The notes under the pieces were generated by a model. That model ran no database searches and was not told the origin of the DNA. It saw nothing but the letters and a program-made list of their open reading frames with translations. This document shows positions 25,326 through 34,669 of a DNA stretch of 42,960 nt, in pieces. The translations under genes and the position numbers were made by a program. This DNA is from an uncultured Lachnospiraceae bacterium (lineage in GTDB: Bacteria > Bacillota > Clostridia > Lachnospirales > Lachnospiraceae), in assembly GCA_947628025.1 (NCBI GenBank), contig CANQYH010000001.1:1-42960 (forward strand), given 5' to 3'. Position 1 is the first letter of the stretch. Every line of letters starts with the position of its first letter.

Positions 25326-28022
25326 ATGTCGTTATCTATATATACATATAGTAATCCATATGAACTAAATAGCGAACCGTACTGGGAATCTATCAAATAT
25401 GCTGCTCATTTTTGTGTGTCTCAGACTATGGTCAATGGTCTTGAGTCAGTATACGATGAACTGCGGATTGGTCAACTGACAACAGTCGAATTCCTGACGG
25501 AAGCATTATATCCTGCGTGGGATGATACAAAAACTTACATCGAACAATATGCTGCTCTCTCGGACATATTGCAGAAAGCAAAACTTAAAGGCTCTGATGA
25601 GGACAAAGCGCGTATTAGGCAGGCGCTTGGCTTCAATAAGACAAAGATGCTTGACGGTATTCGACTCCTATCAGAAATGAACCTTGTTTTTGATAACATA
25701 GTGATTAGCAAACTTACAGAAGAGCAGAAATATCTTGTGGCAGCGTATCGTTCACTTATGAAAAGTAAATATAACCCACTATTTATATTCAAAGCATTTT
25801 TCAATAAGCAGGAGATTGATTTCGCGATAAAGAAAGCCTTACATGATGAGAATGATAGAAAAGGGATTGCATTGGATGCGGTTGATTGTGATACGGTAGT
25901 TTTTCATGGAATCCATCAGTTTACGCCGGTAATCCTGAATGCTATAGAACAGATAGCCCGGTATAAAAGAGTAGTGATGCTTTTCAATTATCAGGGACAG
26001 TACAAGGAAGTCTATCAGACATGGCTGGATGTTTATTCATGTTTTGACTTAGCTATAAAAAGCCAATTCAGCAACGAGTTCCATCCAAGCACATTGCTTT
26101 CGGCCAGTTATAAAGGAAATGTTCTTGCGGATAGCGTAGGGAAACTTGCAAACGGAGATTTTGCCGGAAAGAAGCAGGAATTAGAAAATATAGAGGCAAT
26201 TGAATTTGATAACATCACAGAATTCTCTGCATATGTGGCAAATTTGTTTGAGGATGCTCAAAGGAGGTATGAATGTGATAAGAATCACGGGAGGCGTTCG
26301 GTTCTTTCATATATGAGTGAACAGTTTTATGCGGCGGAAAATTCTGTTAATGACATACTGAAAGTTTATTTTCCGGAACAATTTGGAGAGAGACATTTTC
26401 TAGCATATCCGATAGGCCATTTTTTCATAGCTGTCACCAATATGTGGGATGCAAAAAAGGGAGGGATCCATATTGAAAATTTGGATGATGTTGCAGAGTG
26501 TCTGTTTTCAGAAGCGCTTCCGGAAAAAAGGCCGGGTGAACTGATAACAACGTTTAATGCTGTTAAAAATTATTTTTCGCGAGAGGATTCGACGACCCTT
26601 GAGGGGATAATCCAACTCATTGAAAAATTAAAAAAACAAGCTGCTAAAGTAGAAAAGGATAAAACGGGAAAACTTAGTCAGCTGAAATTGCTGGGATATT
26701 ATGGCGTAAATAAGGACGGTTTAGAGGATCTTTTATTTGCGCTGAATGCTCTGGATAAGATTACCAGGCTGTTTTATGAAGACTTTGAAGACAGAGAAAA
26801 CAATTTTAGAAATTTTTATATGAAAATTCGAGCATTTGTAGAACAGCAGATACTTCCGGGCGCGGAAGCCGAAGAGGAATTTAAAGATATTATCGTAAGG
26901 CTTCTTGCCAGACTTGAAGAAGTAGAAAAGCTTGAGGTCAGCGGGACATTTGATTGCCTCAGGGAGACCATGAGTTATTATCTGAAGCAGAAAAGTCAGA
27001 AAGGCAGGAGCGCAAACTGGATCGTAAGAGATTTTCAGCAGATTGACGGAGACGTGCTGCAGAGCTCAGGGCAGGCAGGTACAATTACATACCACTTTGC
27101 CTGTGTTTCGGATGCTGATATGAATGTAAAAAGGGAGGATCTGTTTCCGTGGCCTCTTAATATGGATTTTTTTGAAACTGCTTATGAGCCGCTGGACTGG
27201 AAGTATCAGGTATATGTTAAATCAAGGCGGGAATATAAACATTTTAAGAGATATGCGCTGCTTTATGGGCTGGAATTTAATCGGTGCGATTTTAAAATCA
27301 GCTATGTGAAGAATGTTGATGATAAAGAAAATGAATTGTATTATCTGCTGCAGTTCTTAGGGGTGAAACCGAATGGCAGGCCATATCATGGGAAAGAAAA
27401 TAAAACGATAAAAGCGATGTCGTATAATATAGATTTTCAGCAGGTGCCTTTCTCTGATATGGATTGTTATCGTAAGAAAATATGTCCTTATCGGTTTGCG
27501 CTTGAATCTATTATAGAAGACGGGACGCGTTTTAAAGATAGATTTCTTCTGAAAAAATATTTTGAAGTGATACTTGAAAATAATGTAAGACGAAGTCTTG
27601 TGGGACAACCGGCCACAGATATGATACTCATGACTGAACTAAAGACGGAAGCGGATCGATTAGGCCGTTATTTCAGGTTTATGATTGATTCCGAAAAGCT
27701 GGATATTATTAGTAATGCCCGGAACTATATATTTACAACCGTGTTAAACCATGGTCAGCCGAAACAATTCCCTGCCGTTAATCCGGTTGATTCTGAAAGG
27801 ATGAAGAAACGGGAAATATTCCTTATGCTAAGACTCGAGAATGACGAAAAGCAGAACGTACTCCATGGAAAATTTGAGGTTACCAATGCCGAAAGGGATA
27901 GACTGGTATCCACGGCAGTTCTTAAGTCTGAGGTTTATGAGAAAAAACAGGATTTATGGTGCCAGTGGTGTGCTGTCAGAGAAATCTGTTTGGCACCGTA
28001 TATGACTGCCATGGAGAATTAG
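25326..28022 (+). CDS. AddB-like protein with iron-sulfur cysteines but no clear nuclease motif
   Basis: The 898-residue product has an N-terminal region resembling the inactive helicase fold of AddB, without a Walker A motif. Its C-terminal third holds C720 (ICPYRFALE) and then C879-x2-C882-x5-C888 (CQWCAVREIC), the spacing of the [4Fe-4S] staple of AddB. Between these cysteines, where AddB has its GxxDR...DYK nuclease residues, I see no D-x(n)-(D/E)xK signature. It may be a structural, DNA-binding partner of the upstream NERD-UvrD protein. The ATG at 25326 has GGAGG at 25314-25318; a frame extension to 25299 would overlap the upstream gene. Confidence 0.65.
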   Translation: MSLSIYTYSNPYELNSEPYWESIKYAAHFCVSQTMVNGLESVYDELRIGQLTTVEFLTEALYPAWDDTKTYIEQYAALSDILQKAKLKGSDEDKARIRQALGFNKTKMLDGIRLLSEMNLVFDNIVISKLTEEQKYLVAAYRSLMKSKYNPLFIFKAFFNKQEIDFAIKKALHDENDRKGIALDAVDCDTVVFHGIHQFTPVILNAIEQIARYKRVVMLFNYQGQYKEVYQTWLDVYSCFDLAIKSQFSNEFHPSTLLSASYKGNVLADSVGKLANGDFAGKKQELENIEAIEFDNITEFSAYVANLFEDAQRRYECDKNHGRRSVLSYMSEQFYAAENSVNDILKVYFPEQFGERHFLAYPIGHFFIAVTNMWDAKKGGIHIENLDDVAECLFSEALPEKRPGELITTFNAVKNYFSREDSTTLEGIIQLIEKLKKQAAKVEKDKTGKLSQLKLLGYYGVNKDGLEDLLFALNALDKITRLFYEDFEDRENNFRNFYMKIRAFVEQQILPGAEAEEEFKDIIVRLLARLEEVEKLEVSGTFDCLRETMSYYLKQKSQKGRSANWIVRDFQQIDGDVLQSSGQAGTITYHFACVSDADMNVKREDLFPWPLNMDFFETAYEPLDWKYQVYVKSRREYKHFKRYALLYGLEFNRCDFKISYVKNVDDKENELYYLLQFLGVKPNGRPYHGKENKTIKAMSYNIDFQQVPFSDMDCYRKKICPYRFALESIIEDGTRFKDRFLLKKYFEVILENNVRRSLVGQPATDMILMTELKTEADRLGRYFRFMIDSEKLDIISNARNYIFTTVLNHGQPKQFPAVNPVDSERMKKREIFLMLRLENDEKQNVLHGKFEVTNAERDRLVSTAVLKSEVYEKKQDLWCQWCAVREICLAPYMTAMEN

Positions 28023-28035
28023 GAAAGGGATAGTA

Positions 28036-31000
28036 ATGGCTAAGAACCTGCAAAAAAACATGTATGTCAGATGCCCGTTTGACAGAGAAAATCCCAAGGT
28101 ACCAAGAGATTTTATTACGGGACAGATAACCGGGCTGGATTCTATTGCAGACACTGCTATGGTGAAATTTATGGATCCTTTCAATTTCAGGGGATATTAT
28201 GCAGATGTTCCGGAGCAGTCTATAAACTGCCCGGTACAACTGCTTTCGCGTGTCAGCGTATATAAAAATAGTGATGTAGTTTATCACGGACAAAGATATT
28301 CTGTAGTTTCTGCTTCTTTTGAAGAGGGGTGGTACTATTATTATATTCAAAATAATCTGGGTAATGATTCCTTGCGTGTAAGAGAAGATGAAATTCTCAT
28401 TCCTTTTACTTCAGGAAAGGTTAGTCCGATCGAACAGCTTAAAAAGTATGAATTTCAAAACCCGGTATGGTATCTTGGCAGGTCTATAGTAAGCAGAACA
28501 ATGAGGATTCTTGAAAATTCTGTGTATGGTTTCAAGGAGCTCGCGGGATGCAAGATTTATCTGTTTCCACATCAGTTAAATACAATCATGCGCTGTCTGC
28601 AGGAAAGCACTTGTCGGTATATGCTTGCAGACGAAGTTGGCATGGGAAAGACTATTGAGGCAGCTTCAATTTTAAAAGTATATTTGTTGCATAATGCGAA
28701 CCAGAGTGTACTAATCGCGGTACCGCGGCCGCTGCTTGAACAGTGGAAGACGGAACTCTTTATAAAATTTGATATCGAACCGGGGATTGATAAGAAGAAT
28801 AATCTAATTCGACTTGTCGGTACGGATGAGATAGAGAAATACTGTCAAAATGACTGGGATATTGTCGTTGTGGATGAGGTCCATAAATTATTGAGCGACA
28901 AAACAAAATATGATCAATGCCATGAACTGAGCAGGCATTCCGAGAATATTATTCTGCTCTCGGCGACTCCGGTACAGCAGAAGGAAGAGCAGTACCTGAA
29001 CCTCCTAAGACTTATTCTGCCCGATAAGTACGATGGCGTTTCGAAAGATGATTTTGTTGAACAGGTCGGAAAACAAAAGAAGATAACAAGAACTATGTAC
29101 AATATTCTTGCGGATCTGGATGATCTCACAGAATGCATGGAAATGGCCGCGGAAAAGGGAATTATTTATTGTGAGGACGAAGACTGTGAATCTATCTATG
29201 AAGATCTGCTAGATGGTCTTGATGATATAAAAGAGTTGATAAAAGACGAGTTTTTAAACGAATTTTTCGGTGAGATCGATAAGAAATGTTCCGATAAGGG
29301 CAAAGCTCTGATCCAGGAGGTGGTGGTTTATGTCTGCGACAATTATCAGCTGGAAAGAAATATCATTAGGAATCGCAGGAGGCTGATTTCAACCGACATG
29401 GCAAAGCGGGATGTGCTTGATATTTCATATTTGCTTGATCCCGAAAGAAACACATACGAAGCGGCTACATATGAGGCGATTATTGATTGGGTGACTGGGC
29501 AGGAACTAACGATCGGAGAGTTTGCAAAATATTATATTCCTCTGATTGAAGCTTTCTTCAGTTCTCCATGGGCTTTTTCAGCTGAATTGAAAAAACAGAA
29601 GAAACTGGGGCTGACTGTTTCTGAAGTGGTCGAAACGCAGGTAGCGGAATGGCTTAGGGAAGAAGATGAAATCATAGGAAATATAGAATCCGTATTAGAT
29701 GAGCCATATAACTATTCGAATCGGATAGTTAGTACGGTAGACTATATTGATCAGGAGACAGAAAACAAAAAGGTCGTCGTCTTTACAAATTATGCAGAGA
29801 CTTTTAAGAAATATGAATACGTCCTTAAACTATATTTTGGAGAAAATACCATCTCTGTTTTTAATAAATCGATGTCTTCGGATGATCTGGAACTTAATAT
29901 TTACAGGTTTCAGAATGACGGGGATTGTAAGATACTGATCTGCGATGAGACTGGAGGAGAGGGCAGAAATCTTCAGATTGCGGATATTGTAATTCATGTA
30001 GATCTTCCGTGGGATGCGAATGCTATAGAACAGCGGATAGGAAGACTAGATCGACTCGGCAGAGACCCCAGTAAAACGATCCTTTCTATAGTTGTGCATA
30101 CAGAGGACACATTGGAGGATGAACTTTTTCGTTTCTGGAAAGAGGGACTTAAGGTATTCACACAGTCTTTAAGCGGCCTGGAAATTATAATGAATGATAT
30201 CAATGAAAGTATCATTTCTGCGGTCATGCATGACTTTAGATATGGTGTTTCGGGCGCTATAGAAAAAGTTGTTCAGGCTTCGCAGAAGATGGAAAAGGAT
30301 GTCAGGGAAGAACAGCTGTTTGATGCCGCGTCTTTTATATATGGATCTTTAAATCAGCAGTTGAAAGTGACGCTGGAAAAATATCACAGCAGTGAGAATC
30401 AGCTGTTCACCGATTCCATGATGGGGTGGGCCGCCCTTGCTGGTTTTAAAGGAGAAGCTACCCAAAAGGGAACGATCCGCTTTAATGAAAAATCATTTTC
30501 TATTGGTTCAGCGGTTAAATCCATGTTTATACCTCCGTTATGGGAAGATTACATCAATAAGAACTCTTCAAAGTTTTCCAGAAAAGTACAGGAACTGTAT
30601 GAAACAAAACAGGGGCGGAGACAAACCAATAACGCGAGAACTCTGGAAGGAACTTTCGACAGGCAAATGGCAATAGAGAATGATTATCTTCATTTCTTTG
30701 CACCGGGGGATGAGGTATTTGACAGTATTGTTAATAATGCGTTGAGATCCGATAAAGGACAGTGTGCTGCTTTGATGTTTGAAAGTGATTTTACCTGGAA
30801 AGGTTTTGCTTTTACCCTTGCGTTGGAACCCAATATTCAATTGCTTCTGGAAAATAATGTGCCAGTTACCGCAATCGGAAGATTTAAGAATTACATAACA
30901 ATGGATCAAATCGTTGTTCCGGTAGCTTTTGACGCTTATTCAGATGTTTCAGCCGATAAAGTTATTTCTCAGCTGGAAGAACTATCTAGCTTGCCTGTTT

Positions 31001-31401
31001 CAAAACAGAGCGGTGCGGTAGTGCATTTGGGAAGAAGAAAAGCCGAACGGGATTTTCTGAATATCAAGGACAGATATCGCTGTTCAAACCTTGAATGGTT
31101 TACCAGTCAGTTCCCGGAAGAAGTATGGGAAAAATATGTTGAGACAGCAAGAAAAAAGGCGATAGATACGGCAAAAGCCAGATTCAGGAAGTCATCAAGC
31201 TTAAAAAGCGCAAAACGAGAGATTGACAGGATGATGAATGCTTCTATAGCAAAGACATGTTATTTTGGAAGCGAACCAGAAGAGCTTGATAAGATCCGCG
31301 ACCAGTATATGTTGATAATAAGGGCATTGCAGTCATCACACATTGTGGTCGAGTCAGCTGCTTTTATATGGATGGTGAACGCAAATGACAGGCAGGATTG
31401 A
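28036..31401 (+). CDS. SNF2/RapA-type helicase (DpdE-like)
   Basis: The 1121-residue DNA translocase has an N-terminal extension of about 170 residues. The SNF2 core has motif I DEVGMGKT (199-206), the DEVH box at 280-283, 'LLSATP' near 310, the second lobe 'VVVFTNYAETFKKYE' near 580, and motif VI QRIGRLDRLGR (666-676). A C-terminal region of about 400 residues lacks motifs I recognise. In size, architecture and position before a RecQ-like helicase it resembles DpdE of deazaguanine DNA-modification clusters. It presumably moves along DNA for recognition or remodelling of unmodified targets; this role is inferred. It overlaps the next gene by 17 bases. Confidence 0.85.
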   Translation: MAKNLQKNMYVRCPFDRENPKVPRDFITGQITGLDSIADTAMVKFMDPFNFRGYYADVPEQSINCPVQLLSRVSVYKNSDVVYHGQRYSVVSASFEEGWYYYYIQNNLGNDSLRVREDEILIPFTSGKVSPIEQLKKYEFQNPVWYLGRSIVSRTMRILENSVYGFKELAGCKIYLFPHQLNTIMRCLQESTCRYMLADEVGMGKTIEAASILKVYLLHNANQSVLIAVPRPLLEQWKTELFIKFDIEPGIDKKNNLIRLVGTDEIEKYCQNDWDIVVVDEVHKLLSDKTKYDQCHELSRHSENIILLSATPVQQKEEQYLNLLRLILPDKYDGVSKDDFVEQVGKQKKITRTMYNILADLDDLTECMEMAAEKGIIYCEDEDCESIYEDLLDGLDDIKELIKDEFLNEFFGEIDKKCSDKGKALIQEVVVYVCDNYQLERNIIRNRRRLISTDMAKRDVLDISYLLDPERNTYEAATYEAIIDWVTGQELTIGEFAKYYIPLIEAFFSSPWAFSAELKKQKKLGLTVSEVVETQVAEWLREEDEIIGNIESVLDEPYNYSNRIVSTVDYIDQETENKKVVVFTNYAETFKKYEYVLKLYFGENTISVFNKSMSSDDLELNIYRFQNDGDCKILICDETGGEGRNLQIADIVIHVDLPWDANAIEQRIGRLDRLGRDPSKTILSIVVHTEDTLEDELFRFWKEGLKVFTQSLSGLEIIMNDINESIISAVMHDFRYGVSGAIEKVVQASQKMEKDVREEQLFDAASFIYGSLNQQLKVTLEKYHSSENQLFTDSMMGWAALAGFKGEATQKGTIRFNEKSFSIGSAVKSMFIPPLWEDYINKNSSKFSRKVQELYETKQGRRQTNNARTLEGTFDRQMAIENDYLHFFAPGDEVFDSIVNNALRSDKGQCAALMFESDFTWKGFAFTLALEPNIQLLLENNVPVTAIGRFKNYITMDQIVVPVAFDAYSDVSADKVISQLEELSSLPVSKQSGAVVHLGRRKAERDFLNIKDRYRCSNLEWFTSQFPEEVWEKYVETARKKAIDTAKARFRKSSSLKSAKREIDRMMNASIAKTCYFGSEPEELDKIRDQYMLIIRALQSSHIVVESAAFIWMVNANDRQD

Positions 31402-33856
31402 AGCGGCTGTCCAAAAACAGATGGATGGCATACAGGATTTTCATATGGGAGATCATGAAGCCGATTGTGAAACATCTCTTGAGCGTTACAAATTGAGATG
31501 TGCTGACAGGCTCTGCAAATATGTCAGGAAATATCGGCGCGGACAGATTGGCGTAAATGATGTACTCGTTTCGCTAAGGACATATTTGCTGACGTATCAG
31601 GCAGATTTGTATCTGCCTGGAGATATAGATATATCTGAAAATTCATTTGGCTTGAAGATAGATGGCCATGAAAAATGCTATGCGACCATGGGATTGCCGG
31701 ATTATCTTAATGAAAAAATAGTAGAGCAGGCATTTATGCGAGGTGAAATATCAGAGGATAAACAGGATGAAGCATTTTTAGGGGTCAGCCCTAATATTTT
31801 TCGGATCACTGGGTTCAAATATTTTAAAAACCTTTCACAGAAGATCGCGGTGACTGGCGCATTAAATATGCCAGAGGGATACACTGCGCTTATTTCACTT
31901 CCAACGGGCGGAGGAAAGAGCCTTATTACGCAGGCTATGGCTTATCAGAAAGACGCAGGTCTTACTATTGTCGTGGTTCCAACAGTTTCCCTGGCGTTGG
32001 ATCAGGAACGCGTTGCAAGAGAAATTATCAAGGTGGCAAATTTACAAGAAATATATTGCTATTATGGGGATCCTCAATGCGATAAGGCTGCCATTTATAA
32101 CGGCTTGACAAATAAAAAACTGAGATTATTATTTATCTCTCCGGAGGCGCTTATCAAAAATGAGTATCTCAGAAAGCTGATCGATGATGCGAATAAGACT
32201 GGATATCTCAGGAATATCATTATTGATGAGGCTCATATAGTTATTGAGTGGGGAAACTTTTTCAGAATGGATTACCAATGCCTGGAGCCGTGGAGAAACG
32301 CTCTTTTGCATGATAATGATAAGCTTCGTACGGTATTACTGTCTGCAACCTTTGAGAAAACGACGGTTAACATGTTAAAGGAAATGTTTTCAGAAAAGGG
32401 GAAATGGCTGGAGATCCGATGTGATGCCTTAAGAAAAGAGCCAAGGTTTAATCTGATTAAGGCAAAATCATATACAGATAAAAGAAGAAAACTTGCTGAG
32501 CTGCTGAATGTGCTTCCGAGGCCCATGATAGTTTACGTTACATCGCCGGATCAGGCAGAGGGCATTAAGAAATTGGCTATAGAAAAAGGGTTTCAAAATG
32601 TAGTGACGTTTACCGGAGCGACAAAAGGCGGAATGCGAAAGAAGATCATTGATGAATGGTCAAACAATGAGTACGATTTGATCGTTGCAACTTCGGCGTT
32701 CGGGGTCGGGGTTGATAAATCGGATGTGAGAACAGTGCTGCATATGTATGTTCCGGAGAATGCTAATAAGTATTATCAGGAACTTGGACGCGGCGGCAGA
32801 GATGGACTGCCAAGTTTGAGCGTAATGTGCGTTTATCCGCAGGAAGATCTTGATTCCGCTTTTTATTTAACGACTAAAGTTTTGAGTACAAAAAAGATAG
32901 TCGGCAGGTGGAACAGTATGCTGAACAGTCTTTCTTCGAAACGATATCTGGATACATATGCGCTGGATACATCTGTAAAACCGAATTATAGTGATACTGA
33001 CTATGCAGAGGATGCAAATATCGCGGACATAAAGTGGAATATTTATGTGATTCTGCTTTTAAGAAGAAAGGGATTAATTAATATATTAGAGATGTTTGTT
33101 GATCCGGGTACCGAGAAGTATGTGATCAGGGTGAGGATCAACAATGATCTGCTTTTAAAGAACAATTCTGCGATGGCAGATCTGATTAATCAGATACGTG
33201 ATGAAGAATGGGCCAAGAATGAAGCCGATTTCAGAGTGATGAGCAATGCTGTATATGCTGGAGAAACGAAATGTTGGTCTGAGATGTTTTTCGATACATA
33301 TAGTCTTGTTTCCGCTTACTGTGCCGGCTGCGGAAATCATCAGTATGTGATAGAGGAAGAGAAAAACAGATTTAAATTATTGAAACGCGTATCAGAACCG
33401 GTTCAAGCGATAAGTCCTGAAGCAGATAAATTATTCGGGACAGCGCGGGAAGCCATATTGCTTGCGAACCTGTATAATTACGATCTGATAGCAAAGATGA
33501 TAGACAGGGGATTTCGGGCTATCGTGATAGATGACACTTGTACGGCAGAATATATTGATCTGCTGCTCAACATGAACAGCAAGAGTGATATCAATTTTAT
33601 GGGGATCACTGAGTACACGAAGATGCTTCAAATGCAGGATTACTACTATGTATCTGGCGCGGCGATTGTGATATATGGAAAGAACATGACAAACATTTAT
33701 AAAAAGTTGTCCAGGATCAGGACCCTGTCGCTCAGGTGCAATGTAAAGCTGCTGCATATTTTCGAGAAAAATCTGTTCTTCAGCGAGACTGGAAAGGATG
33801 CAGTTTCATTAATAGACGGTCCTGTTTTGGAAGAAATAGACATGGAAAGGATGTAA
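31385..33856 (+). CDS. RecQ-like superfamily 2 helicase (DpdF-like)
   Basis: The 823-residue protein has an N-terminal extension of about 155 residues and a RecQ-type core. The core shows motif I PTGGGKS (173-179), 'FISPEAL', DEAH at 281-284, 'VLLSATF', 'ATSAFGVGVDK', and motif VI QELGRGGRDG (465-474). After the core there is a 'CAGC' pair near 645 and a C-terminal domain I do not recognise. It matches DpdF in architecture and in its place between a SNF2 helicase and a small DpdG-type gene. It probably unwinds or moves on DNA as part of the effector complex. It starts within the end of the SNF2 gene. Confidence 0.85.
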   Translation: MTGRIEAAVQKQMDGIQDFHMGDHEADCETSLERYKLRCADRLCKYVRKYRRGQIGVNDVLVSLRTYLLTYQADLYLPGDIDISENSFGLKIDGHEKCYATMGLPDYLNEKIVEQAFMRGEISEDKQDEAFLGVSPNIFRITGFKYFKNLSQKIAVTGALNMPEGYTALISLPTGGGKSLITQAMAYQKDAGLTIVVVPTVSLALDQERVAREIIKVANLQEIYCYYGDPQCDKAAIYNGLTNKKLRLLFISPEALIKNEYLRKLIDDANKTGYLRNIIIDEAHIVIEWGNFFRMDYQCLEPWRNALLHDNDKLRTVLLSATFEKTTVNMLKEMFSEKGKWLEIRCDALRKEPRFNLIKAKSYTDKRRKLAELLNVLPRPMIVYVTSPDQAEGIKKLAIEKGFQNVVTFTGATKGGMRKKIIDEWSNNEYDLIVATSAFGVGVDKSDVRTVLHMYVPENANKYYQELGRGGRDGLPSLSVMCVYPQEDLDSAFYLTTKVLSTKKIVGRWNSMLNSLSSKRYLDTYALDTSVKPNYSDTDYAEDANIADIKWNIYVILLLRRKGLINILEMFVDPGTEKYVIRVRINNDLLLKNNSAMADLINQIRDEEWAKNEADFRVMSNAVYAGETKCWSEMFFDTYSLVSAYCAGCGNHQYVIEEEKNRFKLLKRVSEPVQAISPEADKLFGTAREAILLANLYNYDLIAKMIDRGFRAIVIDDTCTAEYIDLLLNMNSKSDINFMGITEYTKMLQMQDYYYVSGAAIVIYGKNMTNIYKKLSRIRTLSLRCNVKLLHIFEKNLFFSETGKDAVSLIDGPVLEEIDMERM

Positions 33857-33859
33857 GAA

Positions 33860-34666
33860 ATGTTCGCAGATAAAATGAAACATGAAGCAATACCGGAGAG
33901 GGTTTTCGCTTTGTGTGAACTTGTGAAGAATAAACCCTGGAATGAAAGTGACGCAAAAGAATATTTTGAACCCTCTGCGCTGAAAGGATCGCCTTATTTC
34001 CCGATGGTCAGAGACGCTGCATCGCAGTATCAGCTGGGGCTTGTTAATGTCACGGATAAGAAGATTGAACTGGCGGTTGACAAAAGTGTTGTCGCTTCCA
34101 TGGAAACGATGAGAAAATACATCATCAAGCATATTAGCGTAATAAAAAACGGGTTGTTTTATGAGACCTCGCAGGCGTACTTTGACCTAAATGAAAAAGT
34201 CTATGAATATGGCAGTGTGACAGAACAGGATTTGATGGATGCGCTGCAAAAGAATATGTCAAGAAAACTGGATGTTGACGACATGAGAGCCTGGCGATTT
34301 TGGGCGGCATACCTGGGTTTCGGTCATCTTGCCAGGTCTGCTACAAATCAACCACAGATGAATTTTCTCCCGAATTTGTACAGGTATCTACAGGCAGCCA
34401 TTGAGGTTTCTTCGTTGGAGAGAGGGAAAGAATACCGCTTTGATGACTTCATCAGAGCAATCCAGCTAAGCTGTGATATTGCCATGAAAGATGCTCTTAC
34501 TTCAAGAAGACTGAATATGGCCATGTCATACGGATTGAGGATGATGCATGATAATGGAGAGATTGAGCTGAGATATCAGCTGGATAATAAAAACCTTTGG
34601 TATTTATATCCTGCCGACCTTCATGCCATTCGTTCTGAAGTTTCGCATATAACGATAAGGAGGTAA
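33860..34666 (+). CDS. DpdG-like protein of unknown function
   Basis: This 268-residue, mostly helical, soluble protein has no enzyme motif I can see. Its size and position, three bases after the RecQ-like gene and three before the large ATPase, match DpdG-type proteins. I assign it from context and general resemblance, not from a diagnostic motif. The ribosome site is a modest AAGGA. Winged-helix-like segments (about 110-150 and 195-245) suggest DNA or partner binding, which is speculative. Confidence 0.6.
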   Translation: MFADKMKHEAIPERVFALCELVKNKPWNESDAKEYFEPSALKGSPYFPMVRDAASQYQLGLVNVTDKKIELAVDKSVVASMETMRKYIIKHISVIKNGLFYETSQAYFDLNEKVYEYGSVTEQDLMDALQKNMSRKLDVDDMRAWRFWAAYLGFGHLARSATNQPQMNFLPNLYRYLQAAIEVSSLERGKEYRFDDFIRAIQLSCDIAMKDALTSRRLNMAMSYGLRMMHDNGEIELRYQLDNKNLWYLYPADLHAIRSEVSHITIRR

Positions 34667-34669
34667 CGC

